Shown here piece by piece: positions 16,175-28,327 of a stretch of DNA of 64,000 nucleotides. The stretch lies in NCBI RefSeq assembly GCF_003665435.1, contig NZ_CP023407.1, forward strand, positions 2,542,001 to 2,606,000, written 5' to 3'. The stretch comes from Streptomyces fungicidicus (GTDB lineage: Bacteria; Actinomycetota; Actinomycetes; Streptomycetales; Streptomycetaceae). The number at the start of each line of letters is the position of its first letter. Within the stretch, counting starts at the first letter, position 1. Made by a program: the position numbers and the translations under genes. The notes beneath the pieces were generated by a model. It did no database searches, was not told the DNA's origin, and saw only the letters and a program-made list of their open reading frames with translations.

Positions 16175-16207
16175 GGCCCCGCCCGCCGTTTTCCGGCGAG
16201 CGGGGCC
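16175..16207 (-). terminator. Intrinsic terminator after leuA
   Basis: Arms GGCCCCGC (16175-16182) and GCGGGGCC (16200-16207) continue into CGCCG/CGGCG around a five-base loop, giving about 13 paired bases with one mismatch. It lies 21 bp beyond the leuA stop and isolates leuA from the TerB-like gene. Confidence 0.8.
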
Positions 16208-16228
16208 TCAAACCGCCGATTCGGCTGG

Positions 16229-18078
<1,850 letters not shown>

Positions 18079-18268
18079 GATGCTCCGCAGCTTAACCGAG
18101 ACGCACGTCGTGCGAAGGTCCGTATCAGTATGCGGGACCCGAGGGAGGAACGGGACAAAAAGTGCCGTATACCACTCGGCGGGAGGAGGAGAGAAGGAGT
18201 CTGCCGGGATTTCATCAATCATGGTTGCTGGTAGTGACAGTGGAATCACGCAGTGCGATGGTTCCGGA

Positions 18269-19339
18269 ATGACCACGAACGGGGGCTTCGAGCCCGTCTT
18301 CTGCACCATCGTCCCGCCGCACGTCCTCGACCGGCTCGCGCAGGCCGAGGACCCCGTGCTGCACGGTCCCGCGCGCCGCACCCTCCAGCGCGACGCCTAC
18401 GAACGCACCCAGCGCCGGCTGACCACGGTCGTCGGCGCGCCCGCGGTCGCCGCGCTCGCCGAGGCCGAGCCGGGCAAGCCGCACCGCACCGTCCACGACG
18501 CCCGGCACGGCACCGCCCTGCCGGGGACGAAGGTGCGCGGCGAGGGCGACGCGCCCGGCAAGGACGCCACCGTCAACCGCGCCTACGCCGGTCTCGGCGC
18601 CACCTTCGAGCTGTTCCTGAAGGCGTACGCCCGGGACTCGATCGACGGCAACGGGCTGCCGCTGGACGCGACCGTGCACTACGACCGCGACTACAACAAC
18701 GCGTTCTGGAACGGCGAGCAGATGGTGTTCGGCGACGGGGACGGGGAGATCTTCCTCGACTTCACCATCCCCATCGACGTCATCGGCCACGAACTCGCCC
18801 ACGGCGTCACGCAGTACACGGCCAACCTGACCTACTTCGGCCAGCCCGGCGCGCTCAACGAGTCGATGTCGGACGTCTTCGGCGCGCTGATCAAGCAGTA
18901 CACGCTCGGCCAGACCGCCGAGGAGGCCGACTGGCTGATCGGGGCCGGGCTGCTCGCCCCGCGCGTCACCGGCAAGGCGCTGCGGTCCATGAAGGAGCCG
19001 GGCACGGCGTACGACGACGACGTCCTCGGCAAGGACCCGCAGCCCGCGACGATGGACGACTACGTCCGCACCGGCCGGGACAACGGCGGCGTGCACATCA
19101 ACTCGGGCATCCCGAACCACGCCTTCTACCTGGCGGCCACCACGCTCGGCGGACACGCCTGGGAGCGGGCCGGGCAGGTCTGGTACGACGCGCTGACCGG
19201 CGGGGAGCTGGAGCAGGACGCGATGTTCACGGACTTCGCGACGCTGACGGTGACGGCGGCCCGCGCCCGGTTCGGGGAGGGCGAGGAACTCCAGGCGGTG
19301 TCGAAGGCCTGGGAGCGGGTGGGGGTGCGGACGCTGTAG
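18269..19339 (+). CDS. Protealysin-like M4 metalloprotease
   Basis: A 356-residue zinc endopeptidase of the thermolysin family. Zinc ligands are in HELAHG (H164, H168, catalytic E165) and NESMSD (E188), and the domain ends with a helical C-terminal half containing GGVHINSGIPNHAFYLAA. There is no signal peptide and no long PepSY/FTP propeptide. Instead a propeptide of about 50 residues carries the VPPHVL motif at 15-20, typical of protealysin-like proteases. The start at 18269 is favoured because the protein then begins directly with this segment. The next gene encodes an emfourin-type inhibitor. Confidence 0.92.
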   Translation: MTTNGGFEPVFCTIVPPHVLDRLAQAEDPVLHGPARRTLQRDAYERTQRRLTTVVGAPAVAALAEAEPGKPHRTVHDARHGTALPGTKVRGEGDAPGKDATVNRAYAGLGATFELFLKAYARDSIDGNGLPLDATVHYDRDYNNAFWNGEQMVFGDGDGEIFLDFTIPIDVIGHELAHGVTQYTANLTYFGQPGALNESMSDVFGALIKQYTLGQTAEEADWLIGAGLLAPRVTGKALRSMKEPGTAYDDDVLGKDPQPATMDDYVRTGRDNGGVHINSGIPNHAFYLAATTLGGHAWERAGQVWYDALTGGELEQDAMFTDFATLTVTAARARFGEGEELQAVSKAWERVGVRTL

Positions 19340-19360
19340 TTCCGTACTAGACACGGACCC

Positions 19361-19627
19361 ATGCGTATTCAGGTGCGGCGCACGGGCGGGTTCGCGGGCA
19401 TCGAGCGGCGGGCCGAGGTGGACACCTCGGGCCGCGCCGACGCCGACGAGTGGCACGCCCTGGCCCGGCGGGTGATGACCGCCGGCCGGGGCGCGCCTCC
19501 GGCCGGGGTTCCGGACGGCTTCAGCTACCGGATCACGGTCGACGGGAGGTCGGTGTACTGCGCGGACCCCCGGCTGACGGAGGAGCAACGGGAGCTGATC
19601 CGGAGGGTGCTCAAGGAGGGCGCGTAA
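19361..19627 (+). CDS. Emfourin-like inhibitor of the adjacent M4 protease
   Basis: An 88-residue protein, 21 bp after the protease stop on the same strand. The pattern MRIQVRRTGGFAGIERRAEV, then DGFSYRITVDGR, then LTEEQRELIRRVL matches the emfourin family. Emfourins are small cytoplasmic proteins, first studied in Serratia, that inhibit protealysin-like enzymes and are encoded beside them. The coupling suggests that the protease is held inactive in the cytoplasm. No signal peptide. Family assignment is from motif recall and gene pairing. Confidence 0.85.
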   Translation: MRIQVRRTGGFAGIERRAEVDTSGRADADEWHALARRVMTAGRGAPPAGVPDGFSYRITVDGRSVYCADPRLTEEQRELIRRVLKEGA

Positions 19628-19685
19628 CAGGCCGTCGTGGCACGGGCGTTGACGTGGCCGGGCCCGGGTGCGGATGATCCGGGCC

Positions 19686-20999
19686 ATGGCGACGACGAAT
19701 CCGGTGCCCCGCTTCCCGGACGGCTTCCTGTGGGGGGTGTCGACCTCGGCGCACCAGATCGAGGGGGCGGTGGACACGCGCGAGCCCTCGGTGTGGGACG
19801 TGTTCACGGCGGAGCCGGGGCGGGTGCGGGACGGCTCCACGGCGGCGGTGGCCTGCGACCATGTGCACCGGCACGCGGAGGACGTGGCGCTGCTGGCCGG
19901 CCTGGGCGTGGACGCGTACCGGTTCTCCGTCTCCTGGCCGAGGGTGCGGGCCGAGGGCGGCCTGGACTTCTACGACCGGCTGGTCGACGAGCTGTGCGCG
20001 GCGGGCGTCCGGCCGGTGCCGACGCTGTTCCACTGGGACCTGCCGGCCGGTCTGGACTGGCTGGAGCGGAGCACGGCGGAGCGGTTCGCGGAGTACGCGG
20101 CGGAGGTCGCCGGACGGCTGGGCGACCGGGTGCAGAAGTGGATCACCCTCAACGAGCCCGCCGAGCACACCCTGCTGGGGCACGCGCTGGGGGTGCACGC
20201 CCCCGGCCGGAAGCTGCTCTTCGACGCGCTCCCGGTGGCCCACCACCAGCTCCTCGCGCACGGTCTGGCGGTACGGGCGCTGCGGGCCGCGGGGGCCGGC
20301 GACATCGGGATCGCCAACTCCCACGGTCCCGCCTGGCCGGCGTCCCGCGAGGAGGCGGACGTGGCCGCGGCCGACTTCTACGACCTCCTCCTCAACCGCC
20401 TCTTCGCCGACCCCCTGCTGCTGGGCCGCTACCCGGAGGACGTCGGCGAGCTGATGCCGGGTGACGTCGGGGCGGACCTGGAGGTCATCGCGGAGCCGCT
20501 GGACTGGTACGGGATCAACTACTACGCGCCGACGGGTGTGGGCGCCCCGCGGGACACCGGGACCGACTTCGGCGGTGTCCGGATTCCGGCCGGACTGCCC
20601 TTCTCGCTACGGGAGATCGAGGGCCACCCGGTGACGGACTTCGGCTGGCCGGTGGTCCCCCAGGCGCTGACGGAGATCCTGACCACCTTCCGCGCCCGGT
20701 ACGGCGACCGGCTCCCGCCGGTGGTCATCACGGAGAACGGCTGCGCCTACGAGGGACTCGACGACCGGGACCGCATCGCCTACCTCGACGGCCACCTCCG
20801 CGCGCTGCACCGGGCGGTGGAGGCGGGAGTCGACGTGCGCGGCTACTTCGTGTGGTCCCTGATGGACAACTTCGAGTGGGCGGAGGGCTACTCCCGCCGC
20901 TTCGGCCTGGTCCACGTCGACTTCGGCACGCAGGAACGCACCCCGAAGGCGTCGTACGCCTGGTTCAGGGACCTGCTGCGCGAGCAGCGCCGCGCCTGA
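19686..20999 (+). CDS. GH1 beta-glucosidase
   Basis: A 437-residue glycoside hydrolase of family 1. It has the N-terminal signature FLWGVSTSAHQIEGA, acid/base Glu in WITLNEP (E157), nucleophile Glu in VVITENGCA (E350) and the aglycone/glucose-binding end FVWSLMDNFEWAEGYSRRFG. There is no signal peptide, so it acts on imported oligosaccharides in the cytoplasm. The ATG at 19686 is preferred over upstream in-frame codons because homologues start just before RFPDGFLWG. It ends head-on against era with no spacer. No sugar transporter or LacI regulator is adjacent. Confidence 0.93.
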   Translation: MATTNPVPRFPDGFLWGVSTSAHQIEGAVDTREPSVWDVFTAEPGRVRDGSTAAVACDHVHRHAEDVALLAGLGVDAYRFSVSWPRVRAEGGLDFYDRLVDELCAAGVRPVPTLFHWDLPAGLDWLERSTAERFAEYAAEVAGRLGDRVQKWITLNEPAEHTLLGHALGVHAPGRKLLFDALPVAHHQLLAHGLAVRALRAAGAGDIGIANSHGPAWPASREEADVAAADFYDLLLNRLFADPLLLGRYPEDVGELMPGDVGADLEVIAEPLDWYGINYYAPTGVGAPRDTGTDFGGVRIPAGLPFSLREIEGHPVTDFGWPVVPQALTEILTTFRARYGDRLPPVVITENGCAYEGLDDRDRIAYLDGHLRALHRAVEAGVDVRGYFVWSLMDNFEWAEGYSRRFGLVHVDFGTQERTPKASYAWFRDLLREQRRA

Positions 21000-21953
21000 T
21001 CAGAACCCCAGCCGCCGCAGCTGCTTCGGATCGCGCTGCCAGTCCTTGGCGACCTTGACGTGCAGGTCCAGGAAGACCGGGGTGCCCAGGAGGGCCTCGA
21101 TCTGTTTGCGGGACTTGATGCCGACGTCCTTCAGGCGCTTGCCCTTGGGGCCGATGACGATGCCCTTCTGGCTGGGGCGCTCGATGAACAGGTTGGCGTG
21201 GATGTCGAGGAGGGGCTTGTCGGCGGGGCGGTCCTCGCGCGGCAGCATCTCCTCGACGACCACGGCGATGGAGTGCGGGAGTTCGTCGCGGACGCCCTCG
21301 AGGGCCGCCTCGCGGATCAGTTCCGCGACCATGACCTGCTCGGGCTCGTCGGTCAGGTCGCCCTCGGGGTAGAGGGCGGGGCCCTCCGGCATGAGCGGGA
21401 TGAGCAGCTCGGCCAGCAGGCCCACCTGCTGGTTCGCGGTCGCCGACACCGGGATGATCTCGGCCCAGGTGATGCCCAGCTCCTTGCCGAGCAGATCGAC
21501 GGCGATCAGCTGCTCGGCCAGGGCCTTGCCGTCCACCAGGTCGGTCTTGGTGACGATCGCGATCTTCGGGGTCTTCTTGATCCCGGCCAGTTCCTTGGCG
21601 ATGAAACGGTCGCCGGGGCCGATCTTCTGGTCGGCGGGGATGCAGAAGCCGATCGCGTCGACCTCGGCCCAGGTGGTGCGGACCACGTCGTTCAGCCGCT
21701 CGCCGAGCAGGGTGCGCGGCTTGTGCAGTCCCGGGGTGTCCACCAGGATCAGCTGCGCGTCCTCGCGGTGCACGATCCCGCGCACGGTGTGCCGGGTGGT
21801 CTGCGGCCGGTTCGAGGTGATCGCCACCTTCTGCCCGACCAGAGCGTTCGTGAGGGTGGACTTGCCCGCGTTGGGGCGGCCCACGAAGCAGGCGAAACCG
21901 GCCCTGTGGACGGCCTCGGCCGGCTGCTCGGATGACTGGGTACGAACACTCAT
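21000..21953 (-). CDS. era: GTPase Era
   Basis: Era is a Ras-like GTPase that binds 16S rRNA near its 3' end and helps 30S assembly. It has G1 GRPNAGKST, G3 DTPG in LILVDTPGLHKPRTLLGERL, G4 TKTD, and a C-terminal KH domain containing GIVIGPKGKRLKDVGIKSRK. The product is about 317 residues, normal length. The start is uncertain between ATGs at 21962 and 21953. It is last in a co-directional run ybeY, CBS-domain protein, MmcQ protein, deaminase-like gene, era, whose other members also serve RNA maturation. Confidence 0.96.
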   Translation of the reverse strand: MSVRTQSSEQPAEAVHRAGFACFVGRPNAGKSTLTNALVGQKVAITSNRPQTTRHTVRGIVHREDAQLILVDTPGLHKPRTLLGERLNDVVRTTWAEVDAIGFCIPADQKIGPGDRFIAKELAGIKKTPKIAIVTKTDLVDGKALAEQLIAVDLLGKELGITWAEIIPVSATANQQVGLLAELLIPLMPEGPALYPEGDLTDEPEQVMVAELIREAALEGVRDELPHSIAVVVEEMLPREDRPADKPLLDIHANLFIERPSQKGIVIGPKGKRLKDVGIKSRKQIEALLGTPVFLDLHVKVAKDWQRDPKQLRRLGF

Positions 21954-22035
21954 GCCGCCCATTCTCCCTGATCGCCGGAGCCCCGCCGTACCATCGCCCG
22001 AAGAGGGCCGGGCCGGCCGGGCGTTCCGTGCGCCC

Positions 22036-22389
22036 TCAGTCCGCGGTGACGGTCTCCCGGACGGTTCCGTCCGGGCCGGCCACCAGCACCGGCGTCCCGG
22101 GGCCGCCGAGGTCGCGCACCGCCGCGAGGTCCTCGGCCGGCACCGACTCCGCCTCCGTCACCACCGCCGCCGCCTCCAGCGACGTCGCCCCGGACGCCAC
22201 GGCCATCGCCACCGCCGTCCGCAGCGCGCTGAGCTTCAGCGAGTCCAGTGCCACGGTCCCCGCGGCGTACGTCCGCCCGGTCTCGTCGCGTACGGCGGCG
22301 CCCTCGGGCACGCCGTTGCGGGCCCGCACGGAACGGGCCAGGGTGACGATCTTGCGGTCCTCGGGATCGAGGGCGGTGGTGTCGGTCAT
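22036..22389 (-). CDS. Degenerate cytidine deaminase homologue
   Basis: A 117-residue protein in the position (upstream of era) where many actinobacteria carry cytidine deaminase. Its fold pattern fits a deaminase: LARSVRARNGVPEGAAVRDETG, then AAGTVALDSLKLSALRTAVA, then VTEAESVPAED. The zinc/catalytic motifs are gone, however. Where active enzymes have C-A-E there is SALRTA, and the second motif PCGxCR is absent. It contains no cysteine or histidine at all, so it cannot bind catalytic zinc. It is intact with good codon bias, so it is probably retained for a non-catalytic role. Confidence 0.8.
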   Translation of the reverse strand: MTDTTALDPEDRKIVTLARSVRARNGVPEGAAVRDETGRTYAAGTVALDSLKLSALRTAVAMAVASGATSLEAAAVVTEAESVPAEDLAAVRDLGGPGTPVLVAGPDGTVRETVTAD

Positions 22390-22421
22390 GATCCGAGCAT
22401 AAGGGGGTCGGGGCGGGGCGC

Positions 22422-22781
22422 TCAGGGGCGGTCGAGGCGGAGGCGTTCGGCGCGCGGGAGGCCCGCCACGACCAGGTCGTAGGAGTCCTCGACCAGCTCC
22501 CGGACCAGGCGGTCCGGGAGGGTGCCGTCGGCCGTCACCGTGTTCCAGTGACGCTTGTTCATGTGGTAGCCGGGGACGATCAGGTCCGGGTGCTCGGCGC
22601 GCAGCCGGACCGCGTCCTCCGGGTCGCACTTGAGGTTGACCGTGAGGGGTTCGGCGTCGAGGTTCGTCAGCGCGAAGAGCTTGCCCCGGACCTTGAAGAC
22701 GGAGGTCTCCGGGTTGAAGGGGAACTCCTCCACCGCCGCGTTGAAGGAGAGGCAGAGGGCGCGCAGCTGCCGCGGGGTCAC
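22422..22781 (-). CDS. MmcQ/YjbR family protein
   Basis: A 119-residue protein of the MmcQ/YjbR family, which has a CyaY-like alpha/beta fold and is often labelled DNA-binding without strong proof. Signature segments are LCLSFNAAVEEFPFNPETSV, FKVRGKLFALTNLD, VNLKCDPEDAVRLRAE and GYHMNKRHWNTV. Its GTG start (22781) overlaps the stop of the CBS-domain gene by four bases (GTGA), so the two are translationally coupled. Its role within this era/ybeY cluster is not known. Confidence 0.88.
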   Translation of the reverse strand: MTPRQLRALCLSFNAAVEEFPFNPETSVFKVRGKLFALTNLDAEPLTVNLKCDPEDAVRLRAEHPDLIVPGYHMNKRHWNTVTADGTLPDRLVRELVEDSYDLVVAGLPRAERLRLDRP

Positions 22782-24088
22782 TCCGGCCGCTCCTCCTCGC
22801 CGGCGGGCGGGTCCGCCGGGGCCACCGGCTCCACCAGCACCGTCACGATCTTGTTCCGGCGGCCGGCCGCGGCCTCCGCGGTCAGCCGCAGCTCGCGGGC
22901 GTCGGGGAGTTCGACCACCGACGAGGCGCCCGCGATCGGCACCCGGCCGAGCCGCTTGGCGAGCAGCCCTCCGACGGTCTCCACGTCCTCGTCGTCGTAC
23001 TCCTCCAGCCCGTACAGCTCGCCGAGGTCGGTGATGTCGAGGCGGGCGGTCACCCGGTAGCGGTCCTCGCCGAGCTCCTCGACCGGCGGGATCTCCCGGT
23101 CGTACTCGTCGGTGATCTCGCCGACGATCTCCTCGAGGATGTCCTCGATGGTGACGATGCCCGCCGTGCCGCCGTACTCGTCGACGGCGACGGCGACGTG
23201 GTTGCGCTCCTTCTGCATCTCGCGCAGCAGATCGCCCGCGTTCTTGGTGTCGGGCACGAAGAACGCCGGACGCATCGCCGTGGACACCAGCTCGTTCTCG
23301 GCGTCCCGGCTGATGTGGGTCTTACGGACCAGGTCCTTGAGGTAGACGATCCCGACGATGTCGTCCTCGTTCTCGCCGGTCACCGGGATCCGGGAGAAGC
23401 CGGAGCGCAGGGCGAGGGTGAGGGCCTGGCGGATGGTCTTGTACCGCTCGATCACCACCAGGTCGGTGCGCGGCACCATGACCTCGCGCACCAGGGTGTC
23501 GCCGAGTTCGAAGACCGAGTGCACCATGCGGCGCTCCTCGTCCTCGATCAGCGACTCGGCCTCCGCGAGGTCCACCATCGCGCGCAGCTCCGCCTCGGAG
23601 GCGAAGGGGCCGCGCCGGAAGCCCTTGCCGGGGGTGAGGGCGTTGCCGATGAGGATGAGGAGCGACGGGATGGGGCCCATGACCCGGGCCAGCGGCACCA
23701 GGACGTACGCGGCGGCCGTGGCGGTGTTCAGCGGGTGCTGGCGGCCGATGGTGCGCGGGGACACCCCGACGGCGACGTAGGAGACCAGGACCATGATCGC
23801 GATGGCGATCAGCAGCGCCTCGGCGGTCCCCGCGAACTCCTTCAGACAGCCGTAGGTGATCAGTGAGGCGGCGGCCATCTCGCAGACGACACGGACCAGC
23901 AGCGCCACGTTGAGATAGCGGGTGGGGTCGGCGGCGATCTGCGCGAGCCTGGCGCTGCCCCGGCGGCCGGAGCGCACGGCCTCGTCGGCGCGGAAGCTGG
24001 AGACGCGGGCGATGCCGGCCTCCGCGCAGGCGGCCAGCCAGGCGACGACGACCAGCGCGATCGCGCCGAGGACGAGTTGCGGGCTCAT
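22778..24088 (-). CDS. CNNM/CorC-family membrane protein (hemolysin-like, DUF21 and CBS domains)
   Basis: A 436-residue membrane protein. An N-terminal DUF21 domain has about four hydrophobic segments (starting [20 protein letters not shown]). A CBS pair follows ([78 protein letters not shown]). A C-terminal CorC_HlyC domain comes last. Members transport or regulate Mg2+/Co2+; the hemolysin name is historical. ATGA overlaps at both ends tie it to ybeY upstream and the MmcQ gene downstream. In many bacteria this gene sits between ybeY and era. Confidence 0.92.
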   Translation of the reverse strand: MSPQLVLGAIALVVVAWLAACAEAGIARVSSFRADEAVRSGRRGSARLAQIAADPTRYLNVALLVRVVCEMAAASLITYGCLKEFAGTAEALLIAIAIMVLVSYVAVGVSPRTIGRQHPLNTATAAAYVLVPLARVMGPIPSLLILIGNALTPGKGFRRGPFASEAELRAMVDLAEAESLIEDEERRMVHSVFELGDTLVREVMVPRTDLVVIERYKTIRQALTLALRSGFSRIPVTGENEDDIVGIVYLKDLVRKTHISRDAENELVSTAMRPAFFVPDTKNAGDLLREMQKERNHVAVAVDEYGGTAGIVTIEDILEEIVGEITDEYDREIPPVEELGEDRYRVTARLDITDLGELYGLEEYDDEDVETVGGLLAKRLGRVPIAGASSVVELPDARELRLTAEAAAGRRNKIVTVLVEPVAPADPPAGEEERPE

Positions 24089-24582
24089 GACACGGTCGGG
24101 GCGGGGGACGGGCCGGTCAGGCCCCGCTCCGCGCGCCAGCCGTCCACGATGGCGGCCTGCAGACCGAACATCTCGGCCTTCTCGTCCGGTTCCTCGTGGT
24201 CGTAGCCCAGCAGGTGCAGCACACCGTGGACGGTGAGCAGCTGGAGCTCCTCGTCCATGGTGTGCCGCGTCGGTGCTTCCTCGCCCTGCCTGGCGGCGAC
24301 CTCGGGGCAGAGCACGATGTCGCCGAGCAGCCCCTGCGGGGGCTCGTCGTCGTCCTTGGACGGCGGCCGCAGCTCGTCCATGGGGAACGACATGACGTCC
24401 GTCGGCCCGGGCAGGTCCATCCACTGGATGTGCAGCTGCTCCATGGCGCCGGCGTCCACCACGATCACCGAGAGCTCGGAGAGCGGGTGGATGCGCATCC
24501 GTGCGAGCGCGTAGCGGGCGATGTCGAGGATCGCCTGCTCGTCGACCTCGGTTCCGGACTCGTTGTTGACGTCGATCGACAT
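24085..24582 (-). CDS. ybeY: Endoribonuclease YbeY (rRNA maturation factor)
   Basis: YbeY is a zinc-dependent endonuclease used in 16S rRNA 3'-end maturation and 70S quality control. The 165-residue protein has the family motif [12 protein letters not shown], which contains the three zinc-binding histidines, preceded by [12 protein letters not shown] and MSFPMDEL. It is 12 bp downstream of phoH and overlaps the next gene by four bases, the standard phoH-ybeY arrangement. Its presence with era makes this a small-subunit assembly cluster. Confidence 0.96.
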   Translation of the reverse strand: MSIDVNNESGTEVDEQAILDIARYALARMRIHPLSELSVIVVDAGAMEQLHIQWMDLPGPTDVMSFPMDELRPPSKDDDEPPQGLLGDIVLCPEVAARQGEEAPTRHTMDEELQLLTVHGVLHLLGYDHEEPDEKAEMFGLQAAIVDGWRAERGLTGPSPAPTVS

Positions 24583-24594
24583 CTGGTGCTCTGT

Positions 24595-25665
<1,071 letters not shown>

Positions 25666-25799
25666 GGGCCGGCTCTGAAGGCCTGCGGTTCCTCCTCGTC
25701 AGGGCCGCGCAGCTGTGGGCGGCCTCGCGTTTCCCAGGGTACGACGGAGCGATGACAAGCCCGTAGGGCTTTTACCGACACCCCGGCCGGGCCCGCCGC

Positions 25800-26921
25800 T
25801 CAGGCCGACCGGCGGAAGCCGATCGTCGGCACCGCGCGCCGCAGCGGCCACGGCCGCACCAGCTCCCCGGAGACCAGCTCCGCCAGGAACTCGTACCGCC
25901 GGAGCGCCGAGGGGTCCTGCCCCTCGGCGCACTGCACCCGCCGCCACCACGCAGCCACTTCCGTCCAGCCGGGCGCCGACAGCGAGCCCCCGAACTCCTG
26001 CACGGAGAGCGCCGCGGTGAGCCCGCCGAAGGCCAGCCGGTCGGCCAGCGGCCAGCCGGCCAGGCTCCCGGTGACGAACCCGGCGACGAACACGTCCCCC
26101 GCCCCTGTGGGGTCCAGCGCCTCGACCTCGATCGCGGGGACCGAGGCGGTCTCCCCGGTCCGCCGGTCCACCGCGTACGCGCCCTCCGCCCCCAGCGTGA
26201 CCACGGCGACCGGCACGTGCTCGGTCAGGGCGTGCGCGGCCGCGCGGGGGCAGTCGGTGCGGGTGTACCGCATGGCCTCCTCGGCGTTCGGCAGGAACGC
26301 CTCGCAGTGGCGCAGATCGGTCAGCGCGGCCAGGTCCCACGCACCGGTGTCGTCCCAGCCGACGTCGCCGAAGATCCTCGCCCCCTTGCGCGCGGCCTGG
26401 GCGATCCACGGCGCGCCGCGGCCCGGCGTGAGGGAGGCGACGGCGCCGCGCGCGCGGGGCGGGCAGTCGGGCGCCGGCTCCTCGGGGGGAGGTTCGTGGC
26501 CGTGGGAGACCATGGTGCGCTCGTCGTCGTAGGCCATGGAGACGGTGACCGGCGAGTGCCAGCCGGGCACGGTGCGCGCCAGGGAGAGGTCGATGCCCTC
26601 GCCCTGTTCCAGCGTGTCCCAGCAGTACTCGCCGTAGTGGTCGTCGCCGAAGGCCGCCGCGAGGGAGGTGCGCAGGCCGAGCCGGGCGAGGGCGGTGGCC
26701 ATGTTGGCGACGCCGCCGGGGCTCGACCCCATCCCGCGCGCCCAGGACTCGGTCCCGCGCACCGGGGCGGAGCCGAGCCCGGTGAAGACGATGTCGAGGA
26801 AGACGGTGCCGGTGAGGTAGACGTCCCAGGGCGGGTCGTCCGGTGTGCGCAGGGCGGCGAGGGGATCGAGCTGGGGCGAGCAGTGCGATCCCTCGGCGCG
26901 TGCCTTCCCGTTGGACGCCAT
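25800..26921 (-). CDS. PfkB-family carbohydrate kinase
   Basis: A 373-residue sugar or nucleoside kinase of the ribokinase/PfkB family. It has the N-terminal Gly motif GGVANMATALARLGLRTSLA and the C-terminal signature DPTGAGDVFVAGF, whose Asp is the catalytic base. GTG (26924) and ATG (26921) are adjacent; AGGGAG lies 6-9 bases upstream, so either works. It follows the glucarate dehydratase gene by about 100 bp on the same strand and might phosphorylate a sugar acid or keto-deoxy sugar in the same route. The substrate cannot be read from the sequence. Confidence 0.88.
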   Translation of the reverse strand: MASNGKARAEGSHCSPQLDPLAALRTPDDPPWDVYLTGTVFLDIVFTGLGSAPVRGTESWARGMGSSPGGVANMATALARLGLRTSLAAAFGDDHYGEYCWDTLEQGEGIDLSLARTVPGWHSPVTVSMAYDDERTMVSHGHEPPPEEPAPDCPPRARGAVASLTPGRGAPWIAQAARKGARIFGDVGWDDTGAWDLAALTDLRHCEAFLPNAEEAMRYTRTDCPRAAAHALTEHVPVAVVTLGAEGAYAVDRRTGETASVPAIEVEALDPTGAGDVFVAGFVTGSLAGWPLADRLAFGGLTAALSVQEFGGSLSAPGWTEVAAWWRRVQCAEGQDPSALRRYEFLAELVSGELVRPWPLRRAVPTIGFRRSA

Positions 26922-27019
26922 CACGGTGCGCTCCCTGACGTGGTGCGGTTCAGGCCAGTGTGCACCACGCCACCGACAACGTGACGCGCGTCACGCCGTC
27001 ATCGCGCTCCTCGGACTTC

Positions 27020-28327
27020 TCACCAGCGCGGCACTGCCGGGGTGACCCAGTCCGGGTCGGCGACCCGCATGGCCGCCGCGTCGTCACGGTCCCGCAGGGA
27101 GCCGTCGTCGTCGAGCCACCGGCGGTGGAGGGCGGCCAGCCGCTCGCGGTCGAGCGCGACGCCGAGTCCGGGGGCGTCGGAGACCCGCACGGCGCCGTTC
27201 TCGAAGGTGAGGCGTTCGGTGAGGACGTCCTCCGACTGCCAGGGGTAGTGGGAGTCGCAGGCGTGGTGCAGGTCGGGCACGGTGGCCGCCACGTGGGTCA
27301 TCGCGGCGAGGCTGATGCCCAGATGGGTGTTGGAGTGCATGGAGACGCCGACGCCGAAGGTGCGGCAGACGGCGGCGAGCTGCTGGGTGTTGCGCAGTCC
27401 GCCCCAGTAGTGGTGGTCGGAGAGGACCACCTGGACGGCGTCCCGCGCGAAGGCCTCCTTGATCTCGGCGAACGTCGTCACGCACATGTTGGTCGCCAGG
27501 GGCACCCCGGTGCCGGCGGAGACCTCGGCCATGGCCGGGGTGCCGAGCGCGGGGTCCTCCAGGTATTCGAGGACGTCCCCGAGTTCCGCCGCCACCCTCA
27601 GCGAGGTCTCCACGGACCAGGCGCCGTTGGGGTCGAGGCGCAGGGGGTGTCCGGGGAACGCGGCGGCGAGGGCGCGGACCGCCGCGATCTCCTCGTCGGG
27701 CGGGAAGACGCCGCCCTTGAGCTTGAAGGAGGTGAAGCCGTACCGCTCCTTGAAGGTCCTGGCCTGGGCGACGACGCCGGCCGGGTCGACGGCGGCTCCC
27801 CAGTCGTCCTTCTCCGCGGGCACGCCCTCGGGGTGGCCGGCCCATTTGTAGAAGAGGTAGGCGCTGTACTCGACGGTGTCGCGCACCTTCCCGCCGAGCA
27901 GGGCGTGCACGGGCAGGCCGAGGCTCTTGCCGACGGCGTCGAGGCAGGCGACCTCGAGGGCGGAGAGCACGGACAGGCGCAGCTTGTCGGCGGTCTGCAC
28001 GCCCCTCAGTCCGCCGACGTCGACCCTGCCGGAGACCTGGGCGGTGTCGACGGCGACGGCGTCGGCCTCGGCGAACAGCCGGTTGAGATCGCCGGCCTGA
28101 CGGCCGACGAGGCGTTCCGCGAGGGGGCCGGCCAGGTCCAGGTACTTGGTGTCGCCGTAGGTCTCGCCGAGGCCGGTGGTGCCGTCGGCGGTGACCACCT
28201 CGACGATCAGGCGGGGGGTGTACGGCTGGTGGACGCCCTGTGTGTTGAGGAGGGCGGGGTCGGCGACGAGGATCGGTGTGAGGCGGACCTCGGTCACCGT
28301 CAGGTCGCGGGAGGTCGGCGTGGTCAC
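27020..28327 (-). CDS. gudD: Glucarate dehydratase (enolase superfamily)
   Basis: A 435-residue enolase-superfamily enzyme that dehydrates D-glucarate (or L-idarate) to 5-keto-4-deoxyglucarate. The N-terminal capping domain is followed by an (beta/alpha)7beta barrel. The barrel contains the FTSFKLKGGVFPPDEE strand with the KxK-type lysine pair, metal ligands in RLDPNGAW and YLEDP, LATNMCVT, and the catalytic His segment SMHSNTHLGISLAA. Its GTG start overlaps the stop of a 38-codon upstream frame (GTGA). It is divergent from an IclR regulator, the likely sugar-acid sensor. Confidence 0.93.
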   Translation of the reverse strand: MTTPTSRDLTVTEVRLTPILVADPALLNTQGVHQPYTPRLIVEVVTADGTTGLGETYGDTKYLDLAGPLAERLVGRQAGDLNRLFAEADAVAVDTAQVSGRVDVGGLRGVQTADKLRLSVLSALEVACLDAVGKSLGLPVHALLGGKVRDTVEYSAYLFYKWAGHPEGVPAEKDDWGAAVDPAGVVAQARTFKERYGFTSFKLKGGVFPPDEEIAAVRALAAAFPGHPLRLDPNGAWSVETSLRVAAELGDVLEYLEDPALGTPAMAEVSAGTGVPLATNMCVTTFAEIKEAFARDAVQVVLSDHHYWGGLRNTQQLAAVCRTFGVGVSMHSNTHLGISLAAMTHVAATVPDLHHACDSHYPWQSEDVLTERLTFENGAVRVSDAPGLGVALDRERLAALHRRWLDDDGSLRDRDDAAAMRVADPDWVTPAVPRW

